Positions 17,865 through 25,825 of a stretch of 64,000 nucleotides of DNA are shown piece after piece. The notes beneath the pieces were generated by a model that was not told the DNA's origin, did not search any database, and saw nothing but the letters and a program-made list of their open reading frames with translations. Both the position numbers and the translations under genes were made by a program. The stretch comes from Nostoc sp. NIES-4103 (GTDB taxonomy: Bacteria; Cyanobacteriota; Cyanobacteriia; Cyanobacteriales; Nostocaceae). The stretch covers positions 8,173,787-8,237,786 of the forward strand of contig NZ_AP018288.1 of assembly GCF_002368335.1 (NCBI RefSeq), written 5' to 3'. The first letter of the stretch is position 1; every line of letters begins with the position of its first letter.

Positions 17865-19457
17865 CTATTTCTCATTTCCGTGGTGCAAAACGTCTTGAAG
17901 TAACGGTGAAAGTTCTTTATTTAACCGACCAGACTTGACAAATTCTGCATAAGTATCTGCTTCAATTGCTAGTAGTTCTTCTCGCAACTGTTCGGTTGTA
18001 AAGCTTTGAAGATTGGGATATTCATTCTGTAATTTGTCAATTGATCCTTGTATATTGTCAATTTCACCTTTGATTAGTTTCTCTTGGTAACGGTAAAACT
18101 CTTGGTCAATACCTGGACGTTGATCTGCTTGCAGGTGCTGCAAAACACGTTCTAGGGCTACGTGACGGGCAACTAACTCTAAATACTGCTCACGTATGGG
18201 TGCATTACCGAGAAGATTGAGTTTTTGTAACAAGGGTTTGATTGACAATCCCTGAACTAAGAGAGTAAATAAAACTACTCCAAACACTGTGGCGATGATT
18301 TTTTCTCGTTCTGGCAGTATAGTCGGTACACTCAATGCTAGGGCAATGGAAACAGAACCGCGTAATCCTCCCCACCACAGTATAGTTTGCTCTGGTAAGG
18401 CGATCGCTGATTTGGTGATGGCAGTACTCAAATTGCTGAGAAGATAAATAGCAACTGCCCGCATCAAAATCATCGCTGCTACCGTCACCAAAATGAATGG
18501 CAGGTTTTCTGCTAAAAGAGTAAACCTGATTTGGTCGCCAATCAGCAAAAATACAATAGAGTTGACAAAAAACGCCAAAAATTCCCAAAATTCGGAAACA
18601 ATAATCCGAGTGCGGGGATTCATACCTATGCGAGAACCAAAGTTACCCAAAATCAAGCCTGTGGTAACAACTCCCATCACCCCAGAACCGCCCAAATCTT
18701 CGGTAATTAAGTAAGTACCATAAGCAGACACCAAAGTTAAAGATTGTTCCACCATCGGTAAATCAAAGCGTTGGGTAAGGTAGGAAATCCCAAAGCCAAT
18801 CAAACCTCCCACAGCTACACCAATACCAACAACTGTTAAAAACTCTACCAAAATTGGTTGAAGTTCCAATTGAGCAGTTCCCAAAGACAGCGCCCCTAAA
18901 AAACCAAAGGCTACCACTGCCATGCCATCATTGAATAAGCTTTCGCCTTCCATTAGGGTGACAAGACGGCTACCTACGCCCAATTCCCGAAACAAAGCAG
19001 TCACAGAAACCGGGTCAGTGGCAGACAGACTAGCCCCAATGAGCAAAGCTGTAGTTAGGGATAGTCCCGCGAGTTGATTGAGACCGATTGCTACCCCTGC
19101 TATGGAAATGACCACCCCCAACACCGCATACAAGCAAATTGGTACTAAATCCTGCTTCAAGTCCGACCATTTCAAATTCCATGCGGCCTCAAACAAGAGG
19201 GGTGGTAAAAAAATGAACAAAATTAATCCGGGGGAAAGAGTCACCAGACGTACATCAACAAATGCCAATCCTAGCCCAACAATCACTAGTAGTAAGGTGT
19301 AAGGTATTTGGCGAAACCAGCTAAATATTTGCGGTAGGGTTGCCACACCTAAAGATACCGAAAGTACTAAGAGAAACTGCTTAAGATTGGTTGAAATAGC
19401 TTCTTGACTGATTGCTGATTCCATTACCATAGGGAAATTCCTAATAGAATTTTGCAC
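17865..19457 (-). CDS. NhaP/CPA1-type Na+/H+ antiporter
   Basis: Cation:proton antiporter of 530 aa with about 12 membrane segments in the first 400 residues and a cytoplasmic helical tail (about 410-530). Family landmarks are SATDPVSVTALF and EGESLFNDGMAVVAF, holding the acidic residues of the ion site, and the WGGLRGSVSIALALS segment near helix 11. It should exchange Na+ or K+ for H+ across the plasma or thylakoid membrane in salt and pH homeostasis. Several in-frame ATGs occur within the first 12 codons (19457, 19430 and 19424), so the exact start is uncertain. It is divergent from the DUF389 gene at 19651. Confidence 0.9.
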   Translation of the reverse strand: MQNSIRNFPMVMESAISQEAISTNLKQFLLVLSVSLGVATLPQIFSWFRQIPYTLLLVIVGLGLAFVDVRLVTLSPGLILFIFLPPLLFEAAWNLKWSDLKQDLVPICLYAVLGVVISIAGVAIGLNQLAGLSLTTALLIGASLSATDPVSVTALFRELGVGSRLVTLMEGESLFNDGMAVVAFGFLGALSLGTAQLELQPILVEFLTVVGIGVAVGGLIGFGISYLTQRFDLPMVEQSLTLVSAYGTYLITEDLGGSGVMGVVTTGLILGNFGSRIGMNPRTRIIVSEFWEFLAFFVNSIVFLLIGDQIRFTLLAENLPFILVTVAAMILMRAVAIYLLSNLSTAITKSAIALPEQTILWWGGLRGSVSIALALSVPTILPEREKIIATVFGVVLFTLLVQGLSIKPLLQKLNLLGNAPIREQYLELVARHVALERVLQHLQADQRPGIDQEFYRYQEKLIKGEIDNIQGSIDKLQNEYPNLQSFTTEQLREELLAIEADTYAEFVKSGRLNKELSPLLQDVLHHGNEK

Positions 19458-19650
19458 TGATCTTTATCAGATCATTTTCAGATGACACCATCTCAGTGTA
19501 GTTATTTAATAGCCAATAATGAAGAATTTATAACTAAAAGCGCATTCTGAAAGCATAAATAGTCTTAGTAACTGGTGAGTGTCTACTTGAGTCAATGTGC
19601 AGTTTTCTTGACGCACAGCTTAGTTAACCAAGTATTTTAGGAGGAAGGTC

Positions 19651-20664
19651 TTGGGTAAGAGCATTCCAGACCGCTGGAAAAATTTCCGACGCAGAGGTTC
19701 ACAACCAGAGCAAATCCAACAGTTAGAAACAGACTTGCTCCTAGAGTCAAACTTAGACTCATCTTACATAATTTTGATTATTGGCTCCTGTGCGATCGCT
19801 ACTTTCGGCTTATTGTCAAACAGTAGTGCTGTGATCATCGGAGCTATGATTATTGCACCCTTAATGTTGCCGATTCGGGGCATAGCCTTTGCTGCTTTGC
19901 AAGCCAACATTATTTTATTCCGCAAAGGAGTAATCGCTGTCATCGTTGGCACAGTATTGGCTGTGGCTATTGCCTATAGTCTGGGTTTGCTTGTAGCAAT
20001 GCCCAGTTATGGTAATGAGGTGCTAGCCCGTTCTCGACCAACATTGTTAGATTTAGGAATTGCAGTGGTGGCTGGTGGTATTAGCGGTTGGGCTAAAGTT
20101 GAGCCGAAAATCTCTGGTACTGTCGCCGGAACAGCGATCGCTGTAGCCCTCATGCCTCCTGTCTGCGTCATTGGCTTAGGTTTAGCACAGGGAAACTTGT
20201 CACTCAGTTTAGGGGCAACTCTGCTCTACCTCACTAATTTACTCGGTATTTCCCTTTCCTGTATGCTGGCATTTCTAGTAGCAGGATATACTTCCATAGC
20301 CCAGGCACGTAAACCATTGATTTTGACTTCGGTTTTAACAGCTATCTTGTTAATTCCCTTGGGTGTTAGCTTTGCGCGACTGGTGCGCCAAGCACAACTC
20401 GAAGCCAGCTTGCAACGGGCATTATTAAATAGAACTGTCACCTTTCAACGATTGCAGTTACTCAACAGTAATACTAATTGGTTGGCGAATCCTCCAGAAG
20501 TCCGTCTGAGCGTCCGCGCCAAGGAACCCGTCACACCAAGACAAATACAATTATTAGAAGAATTTGTCAAGCGAGAAATGGGGCAAGCATTCATCCTCAT
20601 TTTTGAAGTTGTTCAAATTGAGGAAGTTCGCAGTTCTGGAGGGACGCAAAGACGCAGACAATAA
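19651..20664 (+). CDS. DUF389 family membrane protein
   Basis: 337 aa with a TTG start at 19651 preceded by AGGAGGAAGG, a very strong ribosome site. After a polar 45-residue N-terminus come about six membrane segments, with the family-typical SSYIILIIGSCAIATFGLLSNSSAVIIGAMIIAPLM-type block (residues about 33-68) and VALMPPVCVIGLGLA. The soluble C-terminal domain (about 235-337) is mixed alpha/beta. The family has no established biochemical function. Confidence 0.83.
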   Translation: MGKSIPDRWKNFRRRGSQPEQIQQLETDLLLESNLDSSYIILIIGSCAIATFGLLSNSSAVIIGAMIIAPLMLPIRGIAFAALQANIILFRKGVIAVIVGTVLAVAIAYSLGLLVAMPSYGNEVLARSRPTLLDLGIAVVAGGISGWAKVEPKISGTVAGTAIAVALMPPVCVIGLGLAQGNLSLSLGATLLYLTNLLGISLSCMLAFLVAGYTSIAQARKPLILTSVLTAILLIPLGVSFARLVRQAQLEASLQRALLNRTVTFQRLQLLNSNTNWLANPPEVRLSVRAKEPVTPRQIQLLEEFVKREMGQAFILIFEVVQIEEVRSSGGTQRRRQ

Positions 20665-20693
20665 CTAATGACTAATGACTAATGACTAATGAC
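20662..20693. repeat. Heptamer repeat (TAATGAC)x4 supplying a start codon
   Basis: Tandem TAATGAC units between the DUF389 stop and the methyltransferase. The ATG of the last unit (20689) is the only start for the methyltransferase that fits the family N-terminus. Confidence 0.75.
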
Positions 20694-21351
20694 AACTCAA
20701 ACACTAGGACTCGATCCACTTTTATATAACTATTTACTTTCTGTTTCTTTACGAGAACCAGAAATCTTAACTCAATTGAGGCAGGAAACAGCCCAGTATC
20801 CTATAGGTAGAATGCAGATTGCTCCCGAACAGGGACAGCTGATGGCATTGCTGGTGCAGTTAATGGGAGCAAAAAAAACTTTGGATATAGGGGTATTTAC
20901 GGGGTATAGTTCCTTGGTGGTGGCATTGGCATTACCCACCACAGGCAAGGTAGTAGCTTGTGATATCAGTGAGGAGTTTACAGCGATCGCTCGTCGTTAT
21001 TGGCAGCAAGCAGGGGTGGCGGATAAAATTGACCTGCACATTGCCCCAGCACTGGAGACTTTGGATCGATTGCTAGCAGCAGGTGAAGCAGAAAGTTTTG
21101 ATTTTGCGTTCATTGATGCCGACAAAAGCAACTACGATAATTATTATGAGCGATCGCTGCAACTAGTGCGTCCGGGGGGACTAATTGCGATCGATAATGT
21201 CCTGTGGTCAGGCAGAGTTGCAGATCCCCAAGTACAGGATAATAGAACTAAAAGGATTCGCGCTTTTAATCAAAAGCTACATCAAGACCAGCGAATCAGT
21301 CTCAGCTTGATACCGATTGCAGATGGTTTAACTTTAGCCCTGAAGAATTGA
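20689..21351 (+). CDS. Class I SAM-dependent O-methyltransferase (caffeoyl-CoA OMT type)
   Basis: 220 aa. The fold is the cation-dependent O-methyltransferase family: SAM motif LDIGVFTGYSSLVVALAL, acidic ribose contact VVACDISEE, metal-site Asp in FDFAFIDADKSNYDNYYE, and GGLIAIDNVLWSGRV. It should methylate a small catechol or related hydroxyl; cyanobacterial homologues such as Slr0095 accept several phenolics. The start codon lies inside a heptamer repeat, without a Shine-Dalgarno sequence. It ends directly at the next heptamer array. Confidence 0.87.
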   Translation: MTTQTLGLDPLLYNYLLSVSLREPEILTQLRQETAQYPIGRMQIAPEQGQLMALLVQLMGAKKTLDIGVFTGYSSLVVALALPTTGKVVACDISEEFTAIARRYWQQAGVADKIDLHIAPALETLDRLLAAGEAESFDFAFIDADKSNYDNYYERSLQLVRPGGLIAIDNVLWSGRVADPQVQDNRTKRIRAFNQKLHQDQRISLSLIPIADGLTLALKN

Positions 21352-21435
21352 ACTGGGGACTGGGGACTGGGGACTGGGGACTGGGGACTGGGGATTGGGG
21401 ACTGGGGACTGGGGACTGGGGACTGGGGACTGGGT
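21352..21435. repeat. Heptamer tandem repeat (ACTGGGG)n
   Basis: Eleven units of ACTGGGG plus a degenerate twelfth begin at the base after the methyltransferase TGA. One unit reads GATTGGGG. The reverse-complement array occurs at 53574-53643. The adjoining stretch to 21493 is C-rich CCCTCATC-type repeat. Confidence 0.9.
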
Positions 21436-21493
21436 ATTAGTTATTTCTCCCTCATCACCCCATCTCCCTCATCCCCCCATCACCCCATCCCCC

Positions 21494-22393
21494 TCATCCC
21501 CCATTCCCTTTTAATTGATATTGTCGCCATTTTTCCTGCTGACGTACTCTTTTTTCCCCAGTGAGGCTATCAAAGCAGTAGGCACAGGAAATGCCTTCCT
21601 CGTATTTAGGAGACAGCTTATCCTCCTCTGAAATCGGACGCCCACAACAGAAGCATAACTCATGAGTTCCTTCGGCTAACCCATGACGCACGGCTACCCG
21701 TTCATCAAAGACAAAACACTCCCCTTCCCATAAACTCTCTTCGGCTGGGACTTCTTCTAAATACTTGAGAATGCCACCTTTGAGGTGATAAACTTCACTA
21801 AACCCTTGGGCAAGCATGAAAGATGAAGCTTTTTCACAGCGAATGCCGCCAGTGCAAAACAGGGCAACTTTTTTATGTTTGTTTGAATCAAGGTTGTGGC
21901 GGACATATTCCGGGAATTCCCGAAATGTTTCAGTTTGAGGATTTTGTGCCCCTTTAAAAGTACCGATATTTACCTCATAATCATTGCGGGTATCAATGAC
22001 TGTCACCTCTGGGTCAGAAATCAAGTCATTCCATTCCACAGGGCTGACGTATGTACCAACCTGCTGATTTGGGTCAACTTCAGGCAACCCCAAAGTCACA
22101 ATTTCCCGCTTCAACCGCACCTTCATGCGCTCAAAGGGCGGAGTATTAGTATATGACTCTTTGTGTTCTATGTCTTGCAAACGGGGGTCAGAACGCAGAA
22201 ACGAAAGAACTGAATCAATTGCTTGACGCGAACCTGCGATCGTACCGTTAATACCTTCTGCCGCTAGCAGAATAGTCCCTTTGACACCTTGCGCTAAGCA
22301 GTAAGACAACAAGGGGTCTTGTTTATCAGCAAAGTCTGGTAGTTTGACAAATTTATAAAGTGTTGCAACAACTTGGGTATTTTCTTGGTTCAT
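21494..22393 (-). CDS. trhO: tRNA uridine(34) hydroxylase TrhO (rhodanese-domain protein)
   Basis: 299 aa. The N-terminal acylphosphatase-like domain (LSYCLAQGVKGTILLAAEGINGT-type block, residues about 25-47), central rhodanese domain with active Cys in ALFCTGGIRCEKASSF, and C-terminal Cys motifs (ELCFCCGRPIS and SCAYCF) match YceA/TrhO. The enzyme makes 5-hydroxyuridine at position 34 of some tRNAs. Full length for the family. It is divergent from tRNA-Ala, 72 bp away. Confidence 0.92.
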   Translation of the reverse strand: MNQENTQVVATLYKFVKLPDFADKQDPLLSYCLAQGVKGTILLAAEGINGTIAGSRQAIDSVLSFLRSDPRLQDIEHKESYTNTPPFERMKVRLKREIVTLGLPEVDPNQQVGTYVSPVEWNDLISDPEVTVIDTRNDYEVNIGTFKGAQNPQTETFREFPEYVRHNLDSNKHKKVALFCTGGIRCEKASSFMLAQGFSEVYHLKGGILKYLEEVPAEESLWEGECFVFDERVAVRHGLAEGTHELCFCCGRPISEEDKLSPKYEEGISCAYCFDSLTGEKRVRQQEKWRQYQLKGNGG

Positions 22394-22465
22394 TCCTTTG
22401 GCAACGGCACAAGATTCGGTTACAATGACAACGGCAGCTAAAATTACATACCTTTTTAATTTTAC

Positions 22466-22538
22466 GGGGGTTTAGCTCAGTTGGTAGAGCGCCTGCTTTG
22501 CAAGCAGGATGTCAGCGGTTCGAGTCCGCTAACCTCCA
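22466..22538 (+). tRNA. tRNA-Ala (anticodon TGC)
   Basis: 73-nt cloverleaf. The acceptor stem GGGGGTT pairs with AACCTCC (one G-U), the D arm holds AGCTCAGTTGGTAGAGC, the anticodon stem CCTGC/GCAGG encloses TTTGCAA (anticodon TGC), and the T arm has GGTTCGAGTCC. The discriminator is A and no CCA is encoded. G3-U70 in the acceptor stem is the alanine identity element. Confidence 0.97.
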
Positions 22539-23046
22539 TTTTACAAGGGAATAAAACCTGAACCTCACTCCACCAAAGCTATGCTTTGTTCCCCCTCCCC
22601 CCGTTGATCTAGTGTTTACACAAAAATGATCTAATCAACCCAAATTCTGCGTAGGTAGTCGGTAGGATGTGTTGTCACCAAGCGTCGCACCGAAATCAGT
22701 TTTGGTGCGTTAGGACGTTCCGTCCATAACGCACCCTACTCGCGCTGTGAATTGCAAACTAAATTTATAAATCCTAACATCCTCTACTTGGCTCATCCAA
22801 TCGGTTGAATTGTTTCTCACCTATTTGGGTGAACGTACTTATTCACATAACTATTATTTATGCCAAAAAGCTTGATGCAAAGACCATAGAATCGCAATTT
22901 TTAATCATTTGTGAGTAATTTATAAATTACTGGGCAAATAAATTTCGCTGCTAAGGGATGAATTCTAGAAATCGCATCAGGCAACAAAACTCTCTATAAA
23001 AAAACAGAGAATCAATATGAAGTAATTCGTCCAAGTAAGTAACTAT
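22539..23046. other. Gap with palindromic GTGCGTTA element
   Basis: No gene is visible. At 22704-22735 GGTGCGTTAGGACG faces CGTCCATAACGCACC around a 3-nt loop, and the same GGTGCGTTA/TAACGCACC core recurs at 32345-32374. This is a dispersed palindromic repeat. The rest is AT-rich with no structure I can support. Confidence 0.55.
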
Positions 23047-23466
23047 TTATGCAATTGACCTATTTTTTAAGCCAACAATTGATTTCTCTGCATCCATTAT
23101 GACAAATTTATCACTCTCAATTTCAATGATTTTATAATTTTCTATAACCAATAAAGAAATGAAGCTAGCCATGATATCAGCAATAGAAACCTTAAACAAT
23201 ACGGATAACTGTAAATTAAGAAGTGATTTTGGCAAAGTTTTAACAATTAAACACAATTTTTGCTCATTTACATGCCATACACCAGTAAATTTATTACCTG
23301 TTACAAATTCTTTTGGTTTAGATAAAAAGAATGTTTGGATTCTGGTTTGTTCATAGGTCATGTCTTCCTTAAATTCCAGAAAAACTTTTTCCCAATCTGT
23401 ATCATAACGCCATTTGCCAATCAGCAAAGTCTCTATTTCTCTATCAGAAAGGCTATTAGTATTCAT
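23047..23466 (-). CDS. Hypothetical protein, paralogue of the next gene
   Basis: About 139 aa if translation starts at ATG 23466 (MNTNSLSDREIE). This start aligns with the N-terminus of the paralogue at 23607-24017 and removes an unmatched 17-residue extension that would begin at 23517. Shared blocks are GKWRYDTDWEK, YEQTRIQTF, GNKFTGVWHV and LCLIVK. The alternating hydrophobic pattern with GxW motifs hints at a lipocalin-like beta barrel; I cannot name a family. It is the last gene of a minus-strand run starting at the patatin gene. Confidence 0.6.
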   Translation of the reverse strand: MNTNSLSDREIETLLIGKWRYDTDWEKVFLEFKEDMTYEQTRIQTFFLSKPKEFVTGNKFTGVWHVNEQKLCLIVKTLPKSLLNLQLSVLFKVSIADIMASFISLLVIENYKIIEIESDKFVIMDAEKSIVGLKNRSIA

Positions 23467-23606
23467 ATTCCAAACCGGGGTAAAGGGTACTAAATACAAT
23501 TGTGCGCGTGAAGACAAGATTTGAGATGTTATATTTTGATGAATTTATGTTAGTTACATAATAGCGATCGCAGAATCTATTTCCCAAGTTTCTGAATTCT
23601 CAAAAA

Positions 23607-24017
23607 TTATTTTATTTTTGTCCCAATAAACAATTCACTATTATATTTGATAAAAAACTCATAATTATTAATTTCCCAAATTTCATACTTTTCATTTAAT
23701 AAAGAAGAACCAACACTAACTACCTTGTTGAGAATATAATTTTTAGATAATTTCGGTAAATCTAAATTGAAAATAAATTTAGGAATAGACTTAACCATTA
23801 AACACAATGTTCTTTCATCTACATGCCATACTCCAGTAAATTTATTACCTGTGATCAACTCTCTAGGTTTAGATAAAATGAATGTTTGTATCCTGGTTTG
23901 TTCATAGGTCATATCATCTTTAAATTCAATATAAAATTTTTCCCAATCTGTATTAAAACGCCATTTACCGCAAAGTAAATTTTCTATTTCTTTGTCAGAA
24001 AGACTAATATTACTCAT
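23607..24017 (-). CDS. Hypothetical protein, paralogue of the previous gene
   Basis: 136 aa, starting MSNISLSDKEIE. The first two thirds are strongly similar to the product of 23047-23466 (GKWRFNTDWEK, DMTYEQTRIQTF, GNKFTGVWHVDE), while the last third is diverged. No signal peptide or membrane helix. The DNA is AT-rich like its neighbours. The two genes are probably a tandem duplicate. Function unknown; membership of the upstream operon is inferred from direction and spacing (98 bp after the GUN4 gene). Confidence 0.65.
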   Translation of the reverse strand: MSNISLSDKEIENLLCGKWRFNTDWEKFYIEFKDDMTYEQTRIQTFILSKPRELITGNKFTGVWHVDERTLCLMVKSIPKFIFNLDLPKLSKNYILNKVVSVGSSLLNEKYEIWEINNYEFFIKYNSELFIGTKIK

Positions 24018-24115
24018 ATCTACTTTGTGACTCTTAGTTAATTAGTACTTTCAGAACATCGTTTACAATTAACTTAGGTTATATTTTTTCTGTGATTAAG
24101 AAATGTGCCATTAAC

Positions 24116-25798
24116 TCATGGGCAAGTTACGTTACAAATTTTTACACGAGAAAAGAATAAGTGCATCTGCCAAATTAACCAAGACCCTACGCGCCACGCA
24201 CCCATTGAGAGGGGTTCCGCAGATGAATTTGGGGATAAGTCAAACGCCTGTTGATCATAGTGTAACCATTTAGCCGGGAGGTGTCCTATGGGTGTCGTGG
24301 AGGACAATTTGAAAGTTAGTTGGTCATAGTCTAACCAATTTCCTTCTTTTCGCCAACCAAGGCGATCGCCAAGTCTCTTTTCTGTTTCATAATCTACTTG
24401 ACCACCTATTTCACTCCAAATGCTTTGCTGAACACTAAAGCCGAAATAACCATGGCTGTATTGTTTCCAAAGTTGATCAATGGTCTGAAGATGTTTACAA
24501 GAAAAGTTTTGAATATCTTCTTTATACACTTCATTCCAATAACTTTTACCAATAATTTGTAGCATTAATTTAGTGGTTTCCATATCAGCTTCTTTCCATT
24601 TGTGCTGTGCAAGGAGATTTTGCAGGTGAGTATAATCAAGATTTTTACTGCTTTTAAATTCTTTTGTGGCTGTAATATTTTCATTATTCAGTTGCGCTAA
24701 TTCTGTTACTTCTTTTGCAGCAACAGAGATAACAGGGCTAAATTTCGTTTTTATTACACCCAGGACTTTTCTTTGATCAACAAATTGTTTGTAAATATAA
24801 TTAGATATTAATTCAGTCGCATTTTCTAAAGCTATTTCATCTTCAAAATTTAAATTTTGAACTTGTTGATTTAGTAACTGAGATTGGAATAAAGCATCGT
24901 TTAATCTTTCCTTCTTATCATAACTTGCTACTAGAGAATTAATAATATTGGTAGAAATATCCTCTGCTGCTTCTAATTGTAATAAATTTGATTCGCCCAT
25001 CAAGAAATTATTTGCTAAACTTTTAATTTCTCCTACAGTTGCATAAAAATTTTCATCTACTTTCACTACTTCATCTATTAAAGATTGAAAGGGACTAAAG
25101 TAATCTTGTAAATAATTTTCAAAATTAATTGCTGTCTCAGCTATTTTTGCTATTTCTTGGCGAACTTTTGTAGCTTTGATTTGGTATTCATAAAACTCTT
25201 GATACACCTCTAATTCTTTAACTATTTTTTGAATAGTTTGTTTTTGATTTTTGGTATCTTCTGCTAAATTTTTAATTCCATTACTGAGCAATTCAACTTT
25301 TTCTAGCATTAAAAAGTTAGTATTACTCAGCAGTAAAATAGATTTAAGATTTTCTTGCTTTTCTCGCTTTAATTTCTCTAAAATTTGAGAATTATTATAA
25401 TTTTTAATTTCTAGCTTGTTTCTTTCCTCATTCAATTTTTTTATTTCAATATATTTCTGTGTAAACAAACTTTTCCAGTCGTCCGTAAATTTCAACAAAA
25501 AATCTTGATAACTATCTTTATAATTTTCCAGAAAATCAATTACATGAGTATAATCTCTCATTAATAATTGGATTTCTTGAAAAATTTCAGCCTGACTAAT
25601 TTCTTTTTTTCGCTTAATTAAAACCCAAAAATTATTACGATATCGAACACCATCCTTAATAAATGTTTGACAATCTCTAATTTTTTTTTGAATATCTTTT
25701 AATTTTGTATTTTTTATACTGGGTAATCGATAAGTCTTCTCATAAATCGTAATAGATTCATAACTAATTAATCTTCTTTGCTTTCTAGTAAGCATCAC
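24116..25798 (-). CDS. Coiled-coil protein with C-terminal GUN4 domain
   Basis: 560 aa. Residues about 20-330 are charged, heptad-rich helices (for example EERNKLEIKNYNNSQILEKL), a long coiled-coil region. Residues about 390-512 form a GUN4 domain: LLAQHKWKEADMETTKLML, a FGFSVQQSIW block, and the signature RLGDRLGWRKEGNWLDYDQL with TPIGHLP. GUN4 binds porphyrins in Mg-chelatase regulation, but multidomain GUN4 proteins in cyanobacteria are usually in signalling or conflict settings. After GHLP the sequence repeats itself (WLHYDQQAFDLS after WLDYDQLTFKLS) and includes a stretch from repeat-like DNA before the normal family-type ending SRVKICN. It begins 27 bp after the ABC transporter stop. 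Confidence 0.82.
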   Translation of the reverse strand: MMLTRKQRRLISYESITIYEKTYRLPSIKNTKLKDIQKKIRDCQTFIKDGVRYRNNFWVLIKRKKEISQAEIFQEIQLLMRDYTHVIDFLENYKDSYQDFLLKFTDDWKSLFTQKYIEIKKLNEERNKLEIKNYNNSQILEKLKREKQENLKSILLLSNTNFLMLEKVELLSNGIKNLAEDTKNQKQTIQKIVKELEVYQEFYEYQIKATKVRQEIAKIAETAINFENYLQDYFSPFQSLIDEVVKVDENFYATVGEIKSLANNFLMGESNLLQLEAAEDISTNIINSLVASYDKKERLNDALFQSQLLNQQVQNLNFEDEIALENATELISNYIYKQFVDQRKVLGVIKTKFSPVISVAAKEVTELAQLNNENITATKEFKSSKNLDYTHLQNLLAQHKWKEADMETTKLMLQIIGKSYWNEVYKEDIQNFSCKHLQTIDQLWKQYSHGYFGFSVQQSIWSEIGGQVDYETEKRLGDRLGWRKEGNWLDYDQLTFKLSSTTPIGHLPAKWLHYDQQAFDLSPNSSAEPLSMGAWRVGSWLIWQMHLFFSRVKICNVTCP

Positions 25799-25825
25799 AC
25801 TGATTCTAAAAAGTATGAGTAGCCG

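Noticed and set aside
23467..23517. Longer start (23517) for the small hypothetical gene
   Set aside because: The extra 17 residues have no counterpart in the paralogue, whose start aligns with ATG 23466.
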